Shown here: positions 6,883 to 14,945 of the stretch, piece by piece | Numbering within the stretch: the first letter of the stretch is position 1 | How the letters are laid out: each line of letters begins with the position of its first letter | Source of the DNA: Bacteroidales bacterium | GTDB lineage: Bacteria; Bacteroidota; Bacteroidia; Bacteroidales; Paludibacteraceae | Assembly: GCA_900767385.1 (NCBI GenBank) | Contig: CAAFYY010000095.1 | Coordinates: 1 to 29,793 of the forward strand | Direction: 5' to 3' | Length of the DNA stretch: 29,793 bases | Notes under the pieces: generated by a model | Seen by the model: only the letters and a program-made list of their open reading frames with translations | The model's database searches: none | Told to the model about the DNA's origin: nothing | Made by a program: the position numbers and the translations under genes

Positions 6883-7410
6883 TTATTTTGAGTAGCCGAG
6901 TTTGGCGAGGATATCGTCGCTGACATCAATCTTCGGAGCCACGAAAACCATGCCTACGGTAGATGTTTTGTCGAGGATAATCTGATATCCTTTCTCGTTG
7001 CTGTATTCTTGCAAGGCGTTGTAGATTTCGTCCTGAATCGGTTTCATAAGGCTCTCACGTTTTTTGAACAGGTCGCCGTCGGCACCAAAATATTTGCGCT
7101 TCAACTCATTTGCTTCGCGCTCCTTGGCCAAGATAGCCTCCTCACGCTGCGTCTTCATTTCTGCAGAGAGGAAGACCTGCTCGGTCTGATAGGCCTTGTA
7201 CATATTCTGTACCTCGGTGAGCTTGGCCTCCACTTCTTTCTGCCATTTCTTGGAGAGTTGAGAGAGTTGTTCGTTGGCTGTCTCATAAGCTGGCACAGCT
7301 TTCAAGATATATTCCATGTCAATGACTGCTACTTTCTGAGCAGTGGCGTTCACCACTCCGAGGAGGAGGAGTGCGCACAATGAAGCAAGGATCTTTTTCA
7401 TATTTCTCAT
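6883..7410 (-). CDS. OmpH/Skp-family periplasmic chaperone, first copy after bamA
   Basis: 175 residues from ATG at 7410 (MRNMKKILASLC...); an ATG three codons later at 7401 is equally possible. The frame is open further upstream to 7632, but that part lies inside bamA and precedes the signal peptide, so I reject it. A signal peptide ending NATAQ is followed by KVAVIDMEYILKAVPAYETANEQLSQLSKKW, a charged coiled coil (about 45-125), and GYQIILDKTSTVGMVFVAPKIDVSDDILAKLGY. The role is to chaperone outer-membrane proteins toward BamA, whose gene ends 38 bp upstream. The region before the start is A-rich without a Shine-Dalgarno, as is usual in Bacteroidetes. Confidence 0.92.
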   Translation of the reverse strand: MRNMKKILASLCALLLLGVVNATAQKVAVIDMEYILKAVPAYETANEQLSQLSKKWQKEVEAKLTEVQNMYKAYQTEQVFLSAEMKTQREEAILAKEREANELKRKYFGADGDLFKKRESLMKPIQDEIYNALQEYSNEKGYQIILDKTSTVGMVFVAPKIDVSDDILAKLGYSK

Positions 7411-7448
7411 TTTTATTTTTCTCTTTGACTGTTGAGGGTTCCAAAGGT

Positions 7449-10049
7449 TTAGAACTCTTGTCCGAGGACGAAGGTGAACTGGCTCTTGGAGTTCTCGCGC
7501 GAGCCGTGGATGGCGTCGAAGCCATAGCCCCAGTCGACACCGAGCAAACCAAACATCGGGAGGTAGACGCGGACACCGACACCTGCTGAGCGTTTCAGGT
7601 CGAATGGGTTGAACTCCTTGAAGTTGGCCCAACAGTTACCAGCCTCAAGGAACGCCAATGCCCAGATACAGGTTGAGCCTTGCATCATGATTGGGTAGCG
7701 CAATTCAACGGTGGCACGGGTGTAGAGGTTACCATTGTAGTTGCCTTTCTCATTCAATGGGGTGAGGGAGGACGAGGCGTAACCACGCAAGCCGATTTGT
7801 TCGGAACCTACGGAGGTGTAGCCAGACATACCGTCGCCACCGACATAGAATTTCTCGAATGGTGACTGCTTGTTCTTGTTGTAGCTGCCCAAGAAACCAT
7901 ATTCCAGACGGGCCATGAGGACGAGCTTCTCGTCGCGGGTAAGTGGAGTGAAGACTTTGCCGCCAATCTTCCACTTGTGATACTCAATCCATTTGTATTT
8001 CTGCGCATCGGTAGCAGTGCTGTAATCTACCTTGTCCCATGCTGAGTAAGGTGGTGTTGCGCTGACAGAGAAGGAGAATGCAGAGCCACGACGGGTGTAG
8101 ATTGGGTTGTCGATGGAGTTACGGCCGAGAGTCAAGCTCAAGGAGAGGTTGTTGGCAATACCATCAGAGAAACCGTAGTAATAGGAGTACCAGTTCTTCA
8201 AGTTGAAGTGCTGATAGGAGAGTTCGGCATAGAAGGTGAAGTAGTCGTCTGGCCAGTTGAGACGTGTGCCGAAGCCCATGTTGGCACCGAACACGCGAAC
8301 GTGCTTGTTGGAGTCGTACTCCGGTGTCATGTAGTTGTTGTTGTAGCCGTAGTTACCACCATACTGATTATAATAGTAGTTGTAGCTATTATAATAGTTG
8401 TTGTTCATAGCGTTGATGTAGCGCTGTGAGTAACCTGTCTGTACGGAGTAGTAGACGCCCATGGAGAAGGAGTTAGGACGTCTGCCACCCAGCCAAGGCT
8501 CATAGAACGAGAGGCTGTAGTTCTGGTAGTATTTGCCGTTGGTCTGCACCTTCAGAGCAAAGGTCTGACCCTCACCTTGAGGAACGATGCGGTACATCTT
8601 TGGTTTGAAGAGGTTCTGGATGGCGAAGTTGGTGAACTTCACACCGACAGAGACGACAGGACCAGACTGGCCCCAACCAGCAGAAAACTCAAATTGGTCG
8701 CTGGATTTGCTCTCCAGATTGTAAGTCAGGTCGACTGTGCCGTCTTCTACGTTAGGCTGAACATCGATACCGTTATAGAGTTTCTCTTCGTTGAAATACT
8801 GGAGTTGGGCAAGGTCGCGCAAGGAACGGATGATGTCGCTCTGGCTATAGAGCTGACCTGGGCGTGTGCGCAGTTCGCGGCGAACGACGTGTTCGTAGAC
8901 TCGGTCGTTGCCCTTGATTTCCACCTTGTTGATTGTAGCGGGCTGACCCTCATACATACGCATCTCAAAGTTGATGGTATCGCCGTTGAAACCTACTTCG
9001 ATAGGTTCAACGTTGAAGAAGAGGTAACCGCGGTCGCGATAGAGTGCGCCGACAGCATCTTCGTCCTGATCCAGACGTTTCTCAAGGTGCTTCAGGTTGT
9101 AGGTGTCACCTTTCTTGATGCTGAGGTATCTATTGAGCAACTCACTTGAGTAGAGCGTGTTGCCGCTCCATGTGATATCGCCGAAATAGTATTTCTTGCC
9201 TTCATCAATCCACATGTAGAGGTTGACATGTTCGTCGTCAACTTTTGCCACACTGTCTCTCAACATGATTGCATCGCGATAGCCGATTTCGTTGTACTTG
9301 GCGATGACAGCTTTTTTGTCTGCTTCGTAGGATGATTTGACAAATTTCTTTGTACGGAAGAAGTTCCAGATGACGGCGCGGTTGGTCTTTTTCATGGCGC
9401 GGTCAATTTTGTTGACAGAGAGCGCCTCGTTGCCGATGATGAACATCTCGTTGACTTTGACCTTGGTCTTCTTGTCGACGCTGATGTCGAGGGTGACGCT
9501 GCCAGGGTTAGCAGGGTCTTTCTTTTGATAAATCAGTACGTCGGTATTGAGATAGCCTTTCTCGGCAAAGTGTTTCTTGATGAGGATTTTGGAGCGGTCG
9601 ATGAGGTCGGGGGTTACCTGAGCACCTACGGAGAGACCGGCTTGTGGTTCAACGTCTTCACGCTCGCCTTGACGCATGCCATAGTAGTTGATTTTTGAGA
9701 TACGAGGGCGTTGTTGCAGTGCGATGGTCAGCCAGATGCTGTCGCGGGCGATGCTGTCGGCATAGATCTTGACGTCGGAGAAGAAGCCCTGTTTCCAGAA
9801 GCGGTTGACAGCGTTGGAGATGTCGTTGCCTGGCACTTTGATTGTTTTGCCCACCGACAAGCCAGAGAAACTGATTAAGACGTAGTCTTCATAAGTCTCC
9901 GAACCGGTCACTTTGATATCTGCAATGGTCAGTGTTCTTGGCGTACTGGCATAGTCAACTTCCATCAGATTGGTCTCTTGAGCCCAAAGTGATGTCGTGG
10001 CCAGAAGGAGGGCAAGAACAGTAACTATGTGTTTAATACGTTGTATCAT
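7449..10049 (-). CDS. bamA: BamA/Omp85 outer-membrane protein assembly factor
   Basis: 866 residues. BamA inserts and folds beta-barrel proteins into the outer membrane. After a signal peptide (cleavage near LWAQ, residue 24) come POTRA-type repeats over about residues 38-450, for example the repeat ends YADSIARDSIWLTIALQQRP and IDVQPNVEDGTVDLTYNLE. A C-terminal Omp85 barrel follows and ends in the aromatic strand SQFTFVLGQEF. The conserved loop-6 motif appears as LRGY at 754-757, in place of the usual VRGF. An extracellular-type loop at 549-573 is made almost only of Asn, Tyr and Gly, which is unusual. The gene follows uppS and precedes the ompH chaperones in one operon. Confidence 0.96.
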   Translation of the reverse strand: MIQRIKHIVTVLALLLATTSLWAQETNLMEVDYASTPRTLTIADIKVTGSETYEDYVLISFSGLSVGKTIKVPGNDISNAVNRFWKQGFFSDVKIYADSIARDSIWLTIALQQRPRISKINYYGMRQGEREDVEPQAGLSVGAQVTPDLIDRSKILIKKHFAEKGYLNTDVLIYQKKDPANPGSVTLDISVDKKTKVKVNEMFIIGNEALSVNKIDRAMKKTNRAVIWNFFRTKKFVKSSYEADKKAVIAKYNEIGYRDAIMLRDSVAKVDDEHVNLYMWIDEGKKYYFGDITWSGNTLYSSELLNRYLSIKKGDTYNLKHLEKRLDQDEDAVGALYRDRGYLFFNVEPIEVGFNGDTINFEMRMYEGQPATINKVEIKGNDRVYEHVVRRELRTRPGQLYSQSDIIRSLRDLAQLQYFNEEKLYNGIDVQPNVEDGTVDLTYNLESKSSDQFEFSAGWGQSGPVVSVGVKFTNFAIQNLFKPKMYRIVPQGEGQTFALKVQTNGKYYQNYSLSFYEPWLGGRRPNSFSMGVYYSVQTGYSQRYINAMNNNYYNSYNYYYNQYGGNYGYNNNYMTPEYDSNKHVRVFGANMGFGTRLNWPDDYFTFYAELSYQHFNLKNWYSYYYGFSDGIANNLSLSLTLGRNSIDNPIYTRRGSAFSFSVSATPPYSAWDKVDYSTATDAQKYKWIEYHKWKIGGKVFTPLTRDEKLVLMARLEYGFLGSYNKNKQSPFEKFYVGGDGMSGYTSVGSEQIGLRGYASSSLTPLNEKGNYNGNLYTRATVELRYPIMMQGSTCIWALAFLEAGNCWANFKEFNPFDLKRSAGVGVRVYLPMFGLLGVDWGYGFDAIHGSRENSKSQFTFVLGQEF

Positions 10050-10102
10050 CCGTAATATGCTTTTATTGGGAGCCCCCTCTAACAGGGAGAGTGCTTTGTA
10101 TG

Positions 10103-10852
10103 TTATTTCGTCGTGAGCTGTTCGCTGGTCAGACCAAAGCGACGTTCACGATGTTGGTAGTCAATGATTGTTTTGTAGAACTCCTCTTTGTTGAAGTCGG
10201 GCCAAAACACTGGAGTGAAACAGAGTTCGGCATAGGCAGCCTGCCACAAGAGGAAGTTGCTGATGCGGCACTCTCCACCGGTTCGGACCAAGAGGTCGGG
10301 TGCAGGGATGCCGTTCGTGTAGAGGCGACTCTCAATGGCAGCCGGGTTGATATCCTGCGGATTGAGTTTGCCTTGCTGAACCTCAAGGGCAATCTCCTTG
10401 ACAGCATGGGTAATCTCTTCGTGACCAGAGTAGCTGAGCGCCAATAAGAGAGTGAGGCCGTCGTTAGAGGCTGTCTCAGCAATACATTTTGCAAGAAGGG
10501 TTTGCGCCTTCTCTGGGAGTTGACCGAGGTTGCCTATGGCTTGCAGACGGATATGGTTTTTATTGAAGGTCGGCAACTCGGCAATCAGATTCTCTACCAG
10601 CAGATTCATCAGGCTGTCAACCTCTGCCTTCGGACGATTCCAGTTTTCGGTGGAGAAGGTGTAGAGGGTGAGGTATTTGATACGCAATTCGGTGGCAGCC
10701 TCAGTAACGAGACGCACCGACTCTACTCCTTGAGCATGTCCGAAAACACGTTCTTTACCACGGAGTTTTGCCCAACGTCCGTTGCCGTCCATGATGATGG
10801 CGATGTGATTAGGCAATCGTGTGAGGTCTATTTGTTGCTTGAGTGATTCCAC
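10103..10852 (-). CDS. uppS: Isoprenyl transferase (undecaprenyl diphosphate synthase)
   Basis: 249 residues. It condenses farnesyl diphosphate with isopentenyl diphosphates to make the C55 lipid carrier used for peptidoglycan, O-antigen and capsule. Motifs are complete: IIMDGNGRWAK with the catalytic D22, TLYTFSTENWNRP, and RTGGECRISNFLLWQAAYAELCFTPVFWPDF. The start is a GTG (10850-10852): an in-frame TGA occurs two codons upstream and the next ATG lies inside the catalytic motif, so GTG is effectively forced. It is 19 bp after the DUF6089 gene and 53 bp before bamA. The 10050-10102 gap shows only weak pairing potential. Confidence 0.96.
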   Translation of the reverse strand: MESLKQQIDLTRLPNHIAIIMDGNGRWAKLRGKERVFGHAQGVESVRLVTEAATELRIKYLTLYTFSTENWNRPKAEVDSLMNLLVENLIAELPTFNKNHIRLQAIGNLGQLPEKAQTLLAKCIAETASNDGLTLLLALSYSGHEEITHAVKEIALEVQQGKLNPQDINPAAIESRLYTNGIPAPDLLVRTGGECRISNFLLWQAAYAELCFTPVFWPDFNKEEFYKTIIDYQHRERRFGLTSEQLTTK

Positions 10853-10871
10853 GCTTCAATAATTGTTTGTG

Positions 10872-11567
10872 TTAGTATTGATATTGGCTGAAACCATGTT
10901 TGTTCTTGTAGTGGTTGTAGTTCTGACAAGGGGCGCAGATACGCCAGAAGTCGAAGGAGAGATAAATCGCTACGGTGGAGTTGTAGTCGCGGTTCATCAA
11001 GAAGATTTTGTTGAGGTGGTAGGGGTCGTCGACACCGTCGAACTTGTCGGAGGTGAGTTTTTGCATACTCCAATAGGCACCCAGGTTGAAACGCTTAGCA
11101 AAACGCCACTTGACGCCGATGCCGAAAGGCATGGAAGCAGCAACGCCCCCTTCGAAGACCATCAGTCCGAGTCCCCAGAAGATGTAGGGGGTGACGTTGG
11201 ACGGATAAGGTTCGTAGGGCGAACCGCCATAGTTGTAAAAGTTGTACTCTCCGATGACTGCGCCCTGACCAAAAGGAGTGGCTTTGTAGGTGTTGTTGAC
11301 TATGCCCACGCCCGATTTCCAGCCGGTTCCCTCAAATTTTATCTCCCAATGGCCATTGAATTTATATTTCAAGAAGCCGCCAAGGGTTGGTTCAAGGTGA
11401 GCAAAAGGGGTGCGGTTCACATCGCCAAGCGAGAAAGAACCACCACCGAGCACACCTGCTTCCATACGATATTTGCGGTAGGTTTGCGCTGACACTGTGG
11501 TAGTTATCGTCGATACTACCACGCAGAGCAATATGGTTGCTAAGTATTTGATTGTTGTACTTCTCAT
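10872..11567 (-). CDS. DUF6089-type outer-membrane beta-barrel protein
   Basis: 231 residues from ATG at 11567. The frame continues to a GTG at 11591, but that would leave about 10 nt after the predicted transcription start, so the ATG, which begins a good signal peptide (MRSTTIKYLATILLC...TVSAQ), is preferred. The mature part is rich in alternating aromatic and small residues (MEAGVLGGGSFSLGDVN, GFLKYKFNGHWEIKFEG, FGIGVKWRFAKRFNLGAYW) as in small porin-like barrels. It ends with an unusual CxxC-containing tail (WRICAPCQNYNHYKNKHG). Its place directly upstream of uppS and bamA is the known Bacteroidetes arrangement for the DUF6089 family. The exact role is unknown; association with outer-membrane assembly is inferred from context. 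Confidence 0.88.
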   Translation of the reverse strand: MRSTTIKYLATILLCVVVSTITTTVSAQTYRKYRMEAGVLGGGSFSLGDVNRTPFAHLEPTLGGFLKYKFNGHWEIKFEGTGWKSGVGIVNNTYKATPFGQGAVIGEYNFYNYGGSPYEPYPSNVTPYIFWGLGLMVFEGGVAASMPFGIGVKWRFAKRFNLGAYWSMQKLTSDKFDGVDDPYHLNKIFLMNRDYNSTVAIYLSFDFWRICAPCQNYNHYKNKHGFSQYQY

Positions 11568-11607
11568 CCTACTGTTTTGAAACGAGGACACTCCACAAAA
11601 ATTGCCA

Positions 11608-11638
11608 CAAAGATACGTTATTTTTCGGGAAATGCAAA
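11608..11638 (-). promoter_or_regulatory. Canonical Bacteroidetes promoter of the envelope operon
   Basis: On the minus strand TTTG (11638-11635), then 19 nt, then TATCTTTG (11615-11608) match the sigma-ABfr -33/-7 pair with proper spacing. It lies about 40 nt before the ATG at 11567 and would drive DUF6089, uppS, bamA and the genes behind them. Bases 11639-11736 hold no recognisable feature. Confidence 0.8.
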
Positions 11639-11736
11639 CAGAATCTGCGTTTTGTTATTTGTTAACTTAAAGGCTTAGTATCATTGATTCTTTCAAAAAC
11701 GTCAAAGAGGGGAATGATGGGTCTGGAATAACCCCA

Positions 11737-11776
11737 TAAAAAAGAGCAAAGGCGCACTGTTACGTGCACCTTTGCT
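11737..11776 (-). terminator. Strong rho-independent terminator of the glmS operon
   Basis: On the minus strand AGCAAAGGTGCAC pairs with GTGCGCCTTTGCT (13 pairs, one G-U) across a 6-nt loop, followed by C and six U residues (plus-strand A-run at 11738-11743). It starts 17 nt after the stop of the DUF1905 gene. Confidence 0.92.
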
Positions 11777-11793
11777 ATGGTTTTGTTTGGAGC

Positions 11794-12057
11794 TCAGGAG
11801 TGTCGGTCTGTAAGCACGACCTCTATCTCTTCGCCGAACGATTTGTTGATTTTCTTGCGGATGGATCGAGGTACGCCGATGAGCCAGCATGGAAGTCCCA
11901 TCTTGACAACTTGCCCGTCATAGGGTTCGCCATCGAAGGTGGCACTGACAAGCCAACGTCCTTTGCCAGTAAGTGCCTTGATGTCGTAAGGCACTTCCAC
12001 ATAGGCGGCATCCATCGGCGGATTCTGCTGTAGTACAGCACGGAAGGCAAGTGTCAT
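11794..12057 (-). CDS. DUF1905-domain protein
   Basis: 87 residues forming one small beta-barrel-like domain. The DUF1905 signature is visible in AAYVEVPYDIKALTGKGR, LVSATFDGEPYDGQVVKMG, CWLIGVPRSIRKKINKSFGEEIEVVL. The family is cytoplasmic and of unknown biochemical role; in other bacteria it is often fused to a YdeI-type domain, which is absent here. It begins only 3 bp after the glmS stop, so translation is probably coupled to glmS, and it is the last gene before the terminator at 11737. No catalytic residues can be proposed. Confidence 0.88.
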   Translation of the reverse strand: MTLAFRAVLQQNPPMDAAYVEVPYDIKALTGKGRWLVSATFDGEPYDGQVVKMGLPCWLIGVPRSIRKKINKSFGEEIEVVLTDRHS

Positions 12058-12060
12058 CGA

Positions 12061-13905
12061 CTACTCTACGGTAACAGACTTGGCGAGGTTGCGAGGCTGA
12101 TCGACGTCTTTGCCTTTGTTGACAGCGACGTGGTAACCGAGCAACTGAAGCGGAATGGTGGCAATCAGAGGATCGAGGCATTCCAAGGTTGACGGGAGTT
12201 CAATGACATGGTCGGCCAGTTTGGAAACCACGGTGTCGCCTTTGGTGACCAAGGCAATGATTTTGCCCTTACGGGCTTTCACCTCTTGTATATTGGAGAC
12301 GATTTTTTCATAAAGAGCGTTGTGTGTTGCGATAACAACGACAGGCATCTCCGTATCTATCAGCGCGATAGGGCCATGTTTCATCTCGGCAGCAGGATAT
12401 CCTTCTGCGTGGATATAACTGATTTCCTTGAGTTTCAAAGCACCTTCAAGGGCAACAGGATAGCAGTATCCACGACCGAGATAGATAAAGTTGTGGGCGT
12501 AGGTAAAAATCTTTGAGAGGTCGGCAATGAGGTCGTTCTGCTTCAGTACCTCTTCCATCTTTTCTGGGATGGTATTGAGTTCGCGGATGATCGTACGATA
12601 GACCTCCGGACTGATGGTGTTCTTCTCTTTGGCAATTGCCAACGCCAAGAGGGTGAGTACGGTAACCTGACCGGTAAAGGCTTTTGTGGATGCAACGCCG
12701 ATTTCAGGACCGACGTGGATGTAAGCGCCGGTGTCTGTCTCACGAGGAATAGAGGAGCCGACAGCATTACAGATGCCATAGACAAAAGCTCCTTTTTTCT
12801 TCGCCAATTTCAAAGCGGCGAGGGTGTCGGCGGTCTCACCAGACTGAGAGATGGCGATGACGACGTCATTGGTGGTGATGACTGGGTCACGATAACGGAA
12901 CTCGGAGGCATATTCCACCTCAACTGGCACATGGCACATCGATTCAAAGAGGTATTTGCCAATCAGACCGGCATGCCAAGAGGTGCCGCACGCCAGGATG
13001 ATGAATCGGTTGGCGTTGAGCAACTGGTCTTTGTAATCGATAACTGAGGAGAGTTTCACCTCTTCAAGGTCTTGACTGATACGGCCTTTCATACAGTTGG
13101 CAATACAGTTAGGCTGCTCGAAGATTTCTTTCAGCATGAAGTGTGGGAAACCGCCTTTCTCAAGTTGACCGATGGAGAGGTCGACGTTCTTAACTTCAGG
13201 GTTCAGTTCAGCGTTATTGAGGTCGAGGATACGAAGTTCCTTACCTTGTTTGATGACCGCAATGGTCTCATCCTCAAGGTATATGACGCGCTTTGTGTAT
13301 TCTACGATAGGGAGGGCATCAGAAGCCAGAAAGTATTCGCTGTCACCAATGCCGACAACGAGCGGACTGCTCTTGCGTGCAGCGATGATTTGCTCTGGCT
13401 GTTCGCGGTCGAGCACGGCAATGGCATAGGCTCCGATGACTTGCTTCAAGGCCAACTGAACAGCGGAAACCAGAGAGACACCCTGGGTTTCCTGAACGTA
13501 TTGAATCAACTGCACAAGCACTTCGGTATCCGTCTCACTCTGAAAGGCATATCCATGTTCAATGAGACGTTTCTTGATTTCCATGTAATTCTCAATGATA
13601 CCGTTATGGATGATGGCAAGGCGGCCGTTGGAAGAGTAGTGAGGATGGGCGTTGACCTGACAAGGCTCTCCGTGTGTTGCCCAACGAGTATGGGCGATAC
13701 CGATGTTGCCGGTGATGTCTTTGTCTGAGACAAAGGACTCAAGGTCTGAGACTTTGCCCTTCGACTTATAGACGCCGAGCGTACCGTTGCCATTGATAAG
13801 AGCCACGCCAGCACTGTCGTAACCTCTGTACTCCAAACGACGCAATCCCTTCATCAAGATTGGGAATGCATCACGTTTTCCGATGTATCCTACGATTCCA
13901 CACAT
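12061..13905 (-). CDS. glmS: Glutamine-fructose-6-phosphate aminotransferase (isomerizing)
   Basis: 614 residues, normal length. GlmS makes glucosamine-6-phosphate from fructose-6-phosphate and glutamine, the entry step to UDP-GlcNAc for peptidoglycan and lipopolysaccharide. The N-terminal class II amidotransferase begins MCGIVGYIG, exposing the catalytic Cys2 after Met removal, with HTRWATHG (R74, W75). Two SIS domains follow, with ILACGTSWHAGL and SQSGETADT in the first and the isomerase segment GRGYCYPVALEGALKLKEISYIHAEGY in the second. The C-terminus DQPRNLAKSVTVE is the invariant closing tail. No glmS ribozyme is expected or seen: it starts 15 bp after a GNAT gene and shares its transcript. 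A 3-bp gap links it to DUF1905. Confidence 0.98.
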   Translation of the reverse strand: MCGIVGYIGKRDAFPILMKGLRRLEYRGYDSAGVALINGNGTLGVYKSKGKVSDLESFVSDKDITGNIGIAHTRWATHGEPCQVNAHPHYSSNGRLAIIHNGIIENYMEIKKRLIEHGYAFQSETDTEVLVQLIQYVQETQGVSLVSAVQLALKQVIGAYAIAVLDREQPEQIIAARKSSPLVVGIGDSEYFLASDALPIVEYTKRVIYLEDETIAVIKQGKELRILDLNNAELNPEVKNVDLSIGQLEKGGFPHFMLKEIFEQPNCIANCMKGRISQDLEEVKLSSVIDYKDQLLNANRFIILACGTSWHAGLIGKYLFESMCHVPVEVEYASEFRYRDPVITTNDVVIAISQSGETADTLAALKLAKKKGAFVYGICNAVGSSIPRETDTGAYIHVGPEIGVASTKAFTGQVTVLTLLALAIAKEKNTISPEVYRTIIRELNTIPEKMEEVLKQNDLIADLSKIFTYAHNFIYLGRGYCYPVALEGALKLKEISYIHAEGYPAAEMKHGPIALIDTEMPVVVIATHNALYEKIVSNIQEVKARKGKIIALVTKGDTVVSKLADHVIELPSTLECLDPLIATIPLQLLGYHVAVNKGKDVDQPRNLAKSVTVE

Positions 13906-13920
13906 AGTTGTATTGTTTGT

Positions 13921-14499
13921 TTAGAGACCGCTATGAAGCGATTCTATGGTTTGTTTACACTGATATACTTTTTTATACAAGGTGTCCTTCACCTCCTCTA
14001 CGTGAGACCAAAGCCACGACGGTCTATTGCTCAGGAGCCAAAGGGGGACAGCAGGCTTTTCACTGCTGTACGGGGGTTGGAGATAGTCTTTATACGGTTC
14101 ATCATACCCTGCCGAACGATAGAAGAGTAATCTGTTCCGGGTGGTCTCGTCGACCTCTGGCTCCACTTCCAAAACGATTGGGGAGCCAAGGCGCGAAACG
14201 CGCAGAAGCACCTCCGTACCAAGATGCTGACGCCTACAACGCTCGTCGACAGCAAGATGTTCCACATAGCAGAAATGGGGAAACTGCCAGTAACAGAGGA
14301 GTGCGACAGGTGTGTCTGTCTCGTCGCCTGCATTCCGTCTCATCACTTCCACACGAAACTCCGGATTGTTCTTCTGGAGTTCGAACCAGGCAGCAACGTC
14401 GCGTCTTTCTTCTGGCGGAAAGGCTGTTTCATAGAGCATTTTTGCAAAAGCAAAGTCGCAAGCATGTTCGCTTTCCAAAGGGTGAAAGGAGTAGATCAT
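13921..14499 (-). CDS. GNAT-family N-acetyltransferase
   Basis: 192 residues from the ATG at 14499, which overlaps the stop of the DUF1294 gene as ATGA (14496-14499). A longer frame to 14556 exists but would run through the upstream gene, so the overlapping start is chosen. The acetyl-CoA fold is visible in CYVEHLAVDERCRRQHLGTEVL, a form of the strand 4 and R/QxxGxG/A loop, and in IVLEVEPEVDETTRNRLLFYRSAGY, the strand-helix of motif B. The C-terminal 50 residues (PLWLLSNRPSWLWSHVEEVKDTLYKKVYQ) are aromatic-rich. The substrate is unknown. The position directly upstream of glmS is suggestive but does not show an amino-sugar substrate. Confidence 0.88.
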   Translation of the reverse strand: MIYSFHPLESEHACDFAFAKMLYETAFPPEERRDVAAWFELQKNNPEFRVEVMRRNAGDETDTPVALLCYWQFPHFCYVEHLAVDERCRRQHLGTEVLLRVSRLGSPIVLEVEPEVDETTRNRLLFYRSAGYDEPYKDYLQPPYSSEKPAVPLWLLSNRPSWLWSHVEEVKDTLYKKVYQCKQTIESLHSGL

Positions 14500-14765
14500 A
14501 GGGTTTTGTAAACGATATAACCGACTGCCGCTACCCAAAGGAGTGCAATGAGCCATGTGATGAGGTAGTAGGAGTTCTTCTTGTTTTTATGACGAATGAA
14601 ATACATCAGTATCAACACGATCGGGAATGCCCCCATCGCCTCAAAGAGATGGAGCGAAGCCTCTGGCACACGTTGTTTTTTCTTCTTGGCCAAGAGTTTG
14701 TCGGTCGCAAAGACGATACCGCCCAGGATGTTGATTATCAAAAGATAATAAAAGAAGTATTTCAT
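14496..14765 (-). CDS. DUF1294 small membrane protein
   Basis: 89 residues with about three hydrophobic segments (YYLLIINILGGIVFATDKLLA, FPIVLILMYFIRH, YLITWLIALLWVAAVGYIVY). The family pattern is recognisable: an Asn in the first helix, the DK pair (ATDKLLAKKKK), the RVPEASLHLFEAMGAFP segment and the HKNKKNSYY loop, all typical of DUF1294 inner-membrane proteins of unknown function. It is the first gene of the GNAT-glmS-DUF1905 unit and its stop codon overlaps the next start by four bases, which implies translational coupling. Confidence 0.88.
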   Translation of the reverse strand: MKYFFYYLLIINILGGIVFATDKLLAKKKKQRVPEASLHLFEAMGAFPIVLILMYFIRHKNKKNSYYLITWLIALLWVAAVGYIVYKTL

Positions 14766-14816
14766 TGATGGTCCGATTTTACTGCGCTATGGCACTATCT
14801 ACCCATATTAAGACCA

Positions 14817-14824
14817 CAAAGATA
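14817..14824 (-). promoter_or_regulatory. -7 element for the DUF1294-GNAT-glmS-DUF1905 unit
   Basis: CAAAGATA on the plus strand (TATCTTTG on the minus strand) lies 52 nt before the ATG at 14765. No convincing TTTG at 19-21 nt upstream. It is divergent from the element at 14918. Confidence 0.6.
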
Positions 14825-14917
14825 ACAAAAAAGTGCGGAAATAGCCACATACAATATATTATAGTTGTCAACGGATTTTTGTTGCTGTTTCTGGGGCGGT
14901 GTTTTTTCAAAAAGATG

Positions 14918-14925
14918 TATTTTTG
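14918..14925 (+). promoter_or_regulatory. -7 element for the DUF2461 gene
   Basis: TATTTTTG matches TAnnTTTG and ends 20 nt before the ATG at 14946. The upstream partner is poor. A T-rich stretch around 14907-14912 precedes it. Confidence 0.5.
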
Positions 14926-14945
14926 AATCTCTTAATTGAACAGTT

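Noticed and set aside
7411..7632. N-terminal extension of the first ompH gene
   Set aside because: It lies inside bamA in another frame and precedes a normal signal peptide.
10050..10102. Possible hairpin between uppS and bamA
   Set aside because: Only short four- to five-bp pairings with no U-tract; too weak to call.
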